Below are positions 58,966-64,000 of a stretch of DNA of 64,000 nt, piece after piece. Positions within the stretch are counted from its first letter, which is position 1; each line of letters opens with the position of its first letter. A program made the translations under genes and the position numbers. Under the pieces are notes generated by a model. The model did no database searches. It was not told where the DNA came from and saw only the letters and a program-made list of their open reading frames with translations. The stretch lies in assembly GCA_041394885.1 (NCBI GenBank), contig JAWKHI010000024.1, forward strand, positions 1 through 64,000, in the 5' to 3' direction. The stretch is from DSOI01 sp041394885 (GTDB taxonomy: Bacteria; Acidobacteriota; Terriglobia; Bryobacterales; Bryobacteraceae).

Positions 58966-61299
58966 CTAATTCGCGTTGAACGAAAGCACGCGGGTGGCTC
59001 TGCCGCCGCTCTGAATGCGGAAGGTGTTGGTGCCGGGGAGCGTCCCCATGGTGACGTCCACGCGCCATGTGCCGGGATGCGCCGGATCGAGCACGACGTT
59101 ATCGACGGACCCGAAGCCGCCTTCCACGGTGATATCGGGCGGCGCATCGGTAAGCGAAACACCGCTCGCGTCGTTGAGCCGCAGATACATGCGCAGGCGG
59201 CGTCCGGCGCGGGCGGATGCGCCGACGGGGAAAATCACGCTGATGGAGGTTGCCTCGCTGCCCCGAACCGCATACCAATAGGGGACGCGAAGATCCACGT
59301 CGGAACCGGCGCCGCGCACGACGAGGAATCCGGACTGTTCGCCGGTGAGACCGGAGCGGTTGAGGCGGACGGGGAAAGTCCGGGACTCGCCCGGCTGGAG
59401 CGTGACGGTGTCGATGGCGGGCTCCGGCCCCACACCGCGCAAAGCCACGACGCCGATCTGGAACGTGTCGGGCGATGCGGAAACGTTAGTGACCGTGAGA
59501 TCGCGCGAGAGGGCGACGTCGCCGCCACCGGCGCCGAAGCTCAGCGAGGTAGGGGCGGCGGCCGCGATGGCCCGTAGCGCACGGTCGAGGTTCAAAATAC
59601 CGGCGCCCGCCGCCTGGACACTCACCACCTCATCGTTCCGCCACAGCAGCGACGCGGTGTTGACCAACAGCGATTTGTACTGAATCGGCGAGAGCCCGGG
59701 CCGCTCGGCTTTGGCCACCGCAGCCGCGCCGGCCACGATGGGCGATGAAAAACTGGTGCCATCGATCAGGGTGTAGCCATCGGCTCCGAACACGTCGCCC
59801 GATGGGGTGCTCCTTTGCGCGGCCGTGTAGACATCCTCGCCAACGGCCACCAAATCGATCCCGATGGTGTTTGCCGACGTGGGCCCGCGGCTGGAAAAGC
59901 TCGAGACTGCGAACGGATCGACAGGAAACGGAGAGGGCCGGAATCGCAACACTGCCACCACTTCCGGATTCGCGGCGATTTGCTGCTTGATGCGGCGTCC
60001 GGAGGCATTGGAAACCATCAGCGCGGGCAAACGGGCCGCGCGGGGGTCCCACTGGTTCACAGGCTGGTCATTCGTATAGATGATGGCGCCGAGCGCACCG
60101 GCGCCTTGCACGTTGTTCAGCTTCTCTTCGAATGTGCAATCGCCGCGCAGGATGAGAACGATACGGCCGGTGAAAGCATTGGCCGGGAAGGCGGCGCAGG
60201 CGAGCCCGCTCTGGTCCGCCGCGGCGGCGTCCGACATCGGGCCGCTCAACGGGTCCATGGGGAGCGCGTTGCCGGGCGGGAGCGCGACGTAGTCGGACTC
60301 ACCGACCGTAGCCGCCGACACCAGCGTCCGATCATTGCGGCTGGCGCCGACGTTGATCACCGCGCTGGTCTGGCTGGTGGAACTGATGGAACCGGGATCC
60401 GGACCCTCGTTGCCGGCGGCCTTGACGACGATCACGCCGCGGGCAGCGGCGCGCTCCACCGCGTCCACCAGTGGATCGAGATCCGGCCGCATTTCCGGGG
60501 CCGAGCCAAAGCTCATGTTGACGATATCCATTCCGTCGGCCACCGCGTCGTCGAGCGCGCGGAGAATCACCGTGTCGTTGGTGGTGCCACTGGTCCCGCC
60601 GAAAATCTTGTAAGCGCCAAGGTAGGCTTTGGGCGCGATGCCGGAAATCTCGCCCATCGGAGACTGATGCGCGACACCGGCCGCACACATGGCCACCGCG
60701 GTGCCGTGGCCGATTACGTCGCGGGGCGACGAGGCGCCGAACGAGGTGAGGTTTTCATAACTGCGGGCAACGATGATTTTGCGATTGGTGCCGGCGAGGT
60801 CGCTTTCACGATTGCCGACCGGGTAGCCGGGGAGTTGCGGGAGGGTATCGTCCTGAAACCCGGGGTGTTCCCAATCGATCCCGGTGTCGAGAATCCCGAT
60901 TTTCACGCCGAGCCCGGCGCGATCCCGGGAAATGCGCTCCCATGCCGCCGAGGCTCCCACGATGCCGGGGACGCGATCGAGCAAGAGCTTGCGCTCCCAG
61001 ACGGGAAAGACCTTGGCGACGCCGGGGACCGCTTGCCAGTCCGCGGCGGTGGTTCCGGGCGCCTGGATCACCAAGGCGTCGAGGGTTCGGTCCAGCGAAT
61101 CAATTACTTTGGCCTGCCGTTGTTCCACCGCTTGCCGAACGTTGATTTTGCGGACGGCCCTATCGGCAGCGGCGGCGCGAATATCGGCTTTGACCGCGCT
61201 GCCGGACGCTTCCTGCATGGTGAGGATGTAGAGTCCGGGAACAGCGTCCGCTAAAAGAAGACTCCAACCAAAGAGCAGCAGTGCCGCAAGTCGTATCAT
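58966..61299 (-). CDS. Subtilisin-like (S8) serine protease with PA domain
   Basis: 777 residues from ATG 61297-61299. Signal peptide 1-18, then a propeptide-like region to about residue 110 (inhibitor I9-like LYILTMQE start). The catalytic triad is visible: Asp138 in ILDTGID, His198 in GHGTAVA and Ser near residue 516 in GTSFSSPIVAGAAA. A protease-associated (PA) domain (GRIVLILRGDCTFEEKLNN) is inserted between His and Ser. The C-terminal 220 residues are beta-rich and may be a binding domain. Three tandem copies of a 19-bp repeat precede the start, each carrying a GAGG-type ribosome-binding site. It follows another S8 gene on the same strand. Confidence 0.87.
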   Translation of the reverse strand: MIRLAALLLFGWSLLLADAVPGLYILTMQEASGSAVKADIRAAAADRAVRKINVRQAVEQRQAKVIDSLDRTLDALVIQAPGTTAADWQAVPGVAKVFPVWERKLLLDRVPGIVGASAAWERISRDRAGLGVKIGILDTGIDWEHPGFQDDTLPQLPGYPVGNRESDLAGTNRKIIVARSYENLTSFGASSPRDVIGHGTAVAMCAAGVAHQSPMGEISGIAPKAYLGAYKIFGGTSGTTNDTVILRALDDAVADGMDIVNMSFGSAPEMRPDLDPLVDAVERAAARGVIVVKAAGNEGPDPGSISSTSQTSAVINVGASRNDRTLVSAATVGESDYVALPPGNALPMDPLSGPMSDAAAADQSGLACAAFPANAFTGRIVLILRGDCTFEEKLNNVQGAGALGAIIYTNDQPVNQWDPRAARLPALMVSNASGRRIKQQIAANPEVVAVLRFRPSPFPVDPFAVSSFSSRGPTSANTIGIDLVAVGEDVYTAAQRSTPSGDVFGADGYTLIDGTSFSSPIVAGAAAVAKAERPGLSPIQYKSLLVNTASLLWRNDEVVSVQAAGAGILNLDRALRAIAAAAPTSLSFGAGGGDVALSRDLTVTNVSASPDTFQIGVVALRGVGPEPAIDTVTLQPGESRTFPVRLNRSGLTGEQSGFLVVRGAGSDVDLRVPYWYAVRGSEATSISVIFPVGASARAGRRLRMYLRLNDASGVSLTDAPPDITVEGGFGSVDNVVLDPAHPGTWRVDVTMGTLPGTNTFRIQSGGRATRVLSFNAN

Positions 61300-61301
61300 C
61301 T

Positions 61302-61374
61302 GTTTCCTACCTCGGCCGTTGTTTCCTACCTCGGCCGTTGTTTCCTACCTCGGCCGTTCTTACCTCAGCCGTTA
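61302..61374 (-). repeat. 19-bp tandem repeat carrying the ribosome-binding site
   Basis: The unit GTTTCCTACCTCGGCCGTT occurs perfectly at 61302-61320, 61321-61339 and 61340-61358, followed by a degenerate partial copy (61359-61374). On the coding (minus) strand the unit reads AACGGCCGAGGTAGGAAAC, so each contains GAGGTAGGA; the last copy ends 2 nt before the protease start codon at 61299. The copies therefore offer repeated ribosome-binding sites. Confidence 0.75.
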
Positions 61375-61504
61375 CTAGCCTCAGCATCACCCTGTTTAAC
61401 TCAGGATCTCGCATTCTTTCGGGTACCCGCGTACCAGAACGCATGCCCCACTTACATAAACACGGTTCCCGCCCCGGAGTTCCGACCCCGAACGCGGGAG
61501 TTAA
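61375..61504. other. Intergenic region between the two proteases
   Basis: A 130-bp gap between the stop of the second protease (61505) and the repeat leader of the first. Apart from the adjacent 19-bp repeats I see no terminator; the two genes could be cotranscribed. Confidence 0.4.
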
Positions 61505-64000
61505 CTACTGTACGGGCAGGCTGACAACCTTCGCCTCTACCCCGGCGGTGGTGATGGCAACCGGCTGCACCCCGGACGGCGTATCGGCCGCAAGCCGCAG
61601 ATTCAGTTGATAGAGCCCCACGTTGAAGGGCGCCAGTCCGCAGAACAGCACCTCGGCGGGACGGCCGCCGACGGTTACCTGTGGAGTAGTGGTGCATTGC
61701 GACAAGGGGTCCGCCGATGAAGGCTCGCCGCTGGCAGGCGTATTCGTCACCGGGCCCAGTCCATTCCCGTACAACTGCACCGTGCCGCCGGGGCCCGGCG
61801 CGTTGGAGGTGGTGACCAGACGGAACTGGCCGTCGAGCGCGGCGGCGATCTGGCGTCCGGAGGGGTCTGGAATTTCAAACAGCGCCGGGGAATAGTCATT
61901 GAGCTGGACGGTGAACAAGGCGCTCGAAGAATTTTCGATACTCACCTTCATCACCGCCGAATTGAGGCCTTGCAGTTCCCAGGGAATTTGCACGTTCACC
62001 TGTCCGTCGCTCACGAAATGGAGCCGGCCGGGAACGCTGATGCGACGCGCCGGCACGTCGAAGCTCACACTCACGCCGGCGAGCGATAGCGGCAGGGACG
62101 CGGTAGTGGCGGCGCGGAACGATTCACTCAGATCGCGCCCGTAGATGGCGGCGTAGGATCCCGGGGCCACGCCGCGGCCGATCTGGTTGCTAGCCGCATT
62201 GACTACGCCGTTGGTGGCCACCGATGGGGTGACCCGGGCCCGGCCCTGGAATGCGATGGTCATGCCGCCCGCCTCCGCGGTGAACTCCTGCGCACCGACG
62301 CGCGGTCCGAGAACGACACTGGCATCGGCGATGCCGAGTTCGTCGGTCCGCGCGAGCGCCGTGTCGATGCGGCCATCGCCGAGTGTGGCGCGAAACTGCA
62401 CGGGCACATCGGCCACCGGCACACCGAAGCGGTCGATGATCTTGAACGCCAGCCGTTCCCGTCCGCCAGTGTCGCCGCTGAAGGTATAGCCGCGGAGAGG
62501 GACGATGTTGGCCGGGGCGCCGTCGCCCACCAAAAACAGGTAGGGCACGCGAAGCGGCGAAGCCCCACCCGCGATGACGACCGCGCCTTCGTAGATGCCC
62601 GGCTGCGGACGCGAGCCTTCCAGCCGCACGGTGACGAGGCGGGATTGACGTCCCGCCAGCGCGAAAGCGGTTTCGGCAAGCGTGATGCGCGCGCTTGGCG
62701 TGTTGGTGGCCTCCTGAACTTCCAACGTGAGGTTGACGCTTTCGGCGGAGTGGTTGTTGATCCGAATGGAGCCGCTCAACGGGAACGTCGCGCCGGCGGG
62801 CAGGTAGCCGATGGAGATGGTGGACGGCTCCACGGTGAGATTGGTGCGCGCCACTTCGTTGGCCTGGATTCGTCCGGCGCCGACGCCGAGCACGGAGGCC
62901 CGAATTTCGCGGCCGGTCTCGTCAACGTCGCGCAGGTCATTAATCGCGGTGTTGACCACGGCGGATTTCGTTTGCGCCGCGGTGGAGTCCGTGAACCGCT
63001 GCTTGAACATGGCTGCGGCGCCGGCGGCCATGGGTGCGGAGAAGCTGGTGCCGATGTTATCGGAGTAGCCGTTCGGTGAGTACATGTCGCCGTTGGGATC
63101 GAAGCGCTGGGTGGCCATATAGACGGGATGCCCGACGGCGGCCACTTCCGGTTTGATCTCGCCGCCTTCGATCGAAGGACCGTACGACGAGAAATAGGCG
63201 ACGTAGCCGGGGTCAAACGGAAAAGCCCGCAGCGTGGGGTCCATCGTCGCCGGGGCGTCGGGATTGGCGGTGAGGTATAGCTGCAGCGCCTTGCCCGCGG
63301 TGCTGCCGATGAGCGCGGCCGGGATACCGGTTTCCTCGAGATTCGTCATGGGGAAAAGAAAATCGGATCCGTCAGTCTGCTGCACCAGCACCGCCACCGC
63401 GCCGGCCCGCTGCGCGTTCTGTACCTTGGCGGTGAAGCTGCAGTTGCCGCGCTGAACGAGGGCGATCGCACCGGCCAGGGACCCGGTGGCGAGCGGCTCG
63501 CAGGCGCTGCCGCTATCCTGCACGGCGGCGAGATCGCGCACCGGAGCGCGCAGGGAAGGGTTCGGCCGCGGCCCGTTACCGAACAGAGTCCGGATTTCAC
63601 GCAGTGCCTCCGGCAAGGCCGGACCCGTTATCGAAACCGTGGAGAAGTAACGCTGCGAATTGGTGATGGCGCCCACCGTCAACGCCGCCACGGCGGTGCC
63701 GGGCGAGTGAACGGAATTCAAAGCAGGTTGCGAAACCACGCCGAGATCGCCGTCGTTGCCGGCAGCGACGACGACAGTCAGGCCGATTTGCGACGCGGCC
63801 TGGACGGCAGCGGCCCGGGGATCGCAGGGAGCGTTGCCGGCGAGATCGCAGATCCCGCCGCGGTCGGTGGGCGCCCAAATCGCCGGCGTGCCCAGGGAAA
63901 GGACGGCGATCTGCATGCCATCGCCGATGGCATCTTCGAGAGCGGTGATGATCGCATCGTCGAAGGTGACGTCGTTCACGCCGGGGGACCCGAAGATCTT
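61505..64000 (-). CDS. Subtilisin-like (S8) serine protease with C-terminal TIGR03437 domain, partial
   Basis: The gene extends beyond the right edge, so its N-terminus, with the catalytic Asp and His, lies outside the window; 831 codons and the stop are visible. The reading starts in a segment colinear with the downstream S8 protease (KIFGSPG, then DDAIITALEDAIGDGMQIAVLSLG), followed by the oxyanion-region VVVAAGNDG, a PA domain (GAIALVQRGNCSFTAKVQNA) and the catalytic Ser in IGTSFSAPMAAGAAA. The last about 230 residues match the TIGR03437 Solibacter-type domain (NGVVNAASNQIGRGVAPGSYAAIYGRDL). The two S8 genes form a tandem pair with different C-termini. Confidence 0.85.
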   Translation of the reverse strand, partial: KIFGSPGVNDVTFDDAIITALEDAIGDGMQIAVLSLGTPAIWAPTDRGGICDLAGNAPCDPRAAAVQAASQIGLTVVVAAGNDGDLGVVSQPALNSVHSPGTAVAALTVGAITNSQRYFSTVSITGPALPEALREIRTLFGNGPRPNPSLRAPVRDLAAVQDSGSACEPLATGSLAGAIALVQRGNCSFTAKVQNAQRAGAVAVLVQQTDGSDFLFPMTNLEETGIPAALIGSTAGKALQLYLTANPDAPATMDPTLRAFPFDPGYVAYFSSYGPSIEGGEIKPEVAAVGHPVYMATQRFDPNGDMYSPNGYSDNIGTSFSAPMAAGAAAMFKQRFTDSTAAQTKSAVVNTAINDLRDVDETGREIRASVLGVGAGRIQANEVARTNLTVEPSTISIGYLPAGATFPLSGSIRINNHSAESVNLTLEVQEATNTPSARITLAETAFALAGRQSRLVTVRLEGSRPQPGIYEGAVVIAGGASPLRVPYLFLVGDGAPANIVPLRGYTFSGDTGGRERLAFKIIDRFGVPVADVPVQFRATLGDGRIDTALARTDELGIADASVVLGPRVGAQEFTAEAGGMTIAFQGRARVTPSVATNGVVNAASNQIGRGVAPGSYAAIYGRDLSESFRAATTASLPLSLAGVSVSFDVPARRISVPGRLHFVSDGQVNVQIPWELQGLNSAVMKVSIENSSSALFTVQLNDYSPALFEIPDPSGRQIAAALDGQFRLVTTSNAPGPGGTVQLYGNGLGPVTNTPASGEPSSADPLSQCTTTPQVTVGGRPAEVLFCGLAPFNVGLYQLNLRLAADTPSGVQPVAITTAGVEAKVVSLPVQ

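Noticed and set aside
61302..61374. A CRISPR array.
   Set aside because: The 19-bp units are contiguous, without spacers, and only three are perfect; this is a short tandem repeat.

Overview
The window looks like chromosome of a soil-type acidobacterium of the Bryobacterales/Solibacter group. This rests on gene content, since no rRNA or other marker gene is present. The telling families are very large carboxypeptidase-regulatory-domain/TonB-dependent outer-membrane proteins, two proteins with the Solibacter-type TIGR03437 domain, two duplicated MacB/FtsX-like permeases (the ADOP type common in Acidobacteria), a TIGR02999-type ECF sigma factor, PQQ-type quinoproteins with cytochromes, a CRTAC1/ASPIC-UnbV protein and a PSCyt/PSD1-DUF1501 pair. 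DNA is GC-rich and densely coding. No tRNA, rRNA, transposase, phage gene or CRISPR array was seen.

Layout. 1-8.1 kb: a truncated DUF481 outer-membrane protein, a zinc-ribbon/site-2-protease group, a PSD1-DUF1501 pair and a secreted protein with an N-terminal TIGR03437 domain. 8.1-10.0 kb: an overlapping AAA ATPase plus TOPRIM-like pair that resembles two-gene phage-defence modules. 10.0-12.2 kb: a quinoprotein with a cytochrome c domain inside the propeller. 12.2-29.8 kb: a block whose plus strand is C-rich while both flanks are G-rich. It holds a second site-2 protease, an orphan Imm50-like protein, an ADOP permease, a tandem duplicate of 1134-residue TonB-dependent receptors, an ankyrin protein, a third receptor behind a palindrome, a GluR0-like ligand-gated channel and a DapA/NanA-family lyase. 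29.8-32.2 kb: a diheme cytochrome c/quinoprotein operon. 32.2-49.3 kb: mainly metabolic, signalling and housekeeping genes: TrpB2-like enzyme, REC-PAS-GGDEF-EAL protein, a frameshifted SMP-30 gene, Nudix hydrolase, enolase-superfamily dehydratase, ECF sigma factor, CRTAC1 protein, a second ADOP permease, DUF885 peptidase, glycosyltransferase, signal peptidase I, xylose-isomerase-like protein and a UlaG-like hydrolase. 49.4-52.7 kb: a fourth TonB-dependent receptor broken by two frameshifts. 52.8-64 kb: an MFS transporter, an alpha/beta hydrolase flanked by two structured non-coding segments, a sterol-desaturase-family protein, a TolB-repeat/CehA-type metallohydrolase, and two tandem subtilisin-like proteases, the last running off the window.

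How it fits together. Much of the content serves the cell envelope: polymer uptake (TonB-dependent receptors), periplasmic oxidation (quinoproteins and cytochromes), secreted proteolysis and sugar or sugar-acid catabolism. Three frameshifts in two otherwise well-conserved genes mean either recent pseudogenes or assembly errors. The least explained parts are the RNA-like segments around 54.05-54.31 kb and 55.35-55.61 kb. The second carries a 14-nt near-perfect mimic of the complement of the 16S 3' tail, a 19-codon ORF, a second Shine-Dalgarno-like sequence and one downstream anti-Shine-Dalgarno arm that could pair with either. Eight genes have a -10-like hexamer 6-8 nt before the start codon, consistent with leaderless transcription.
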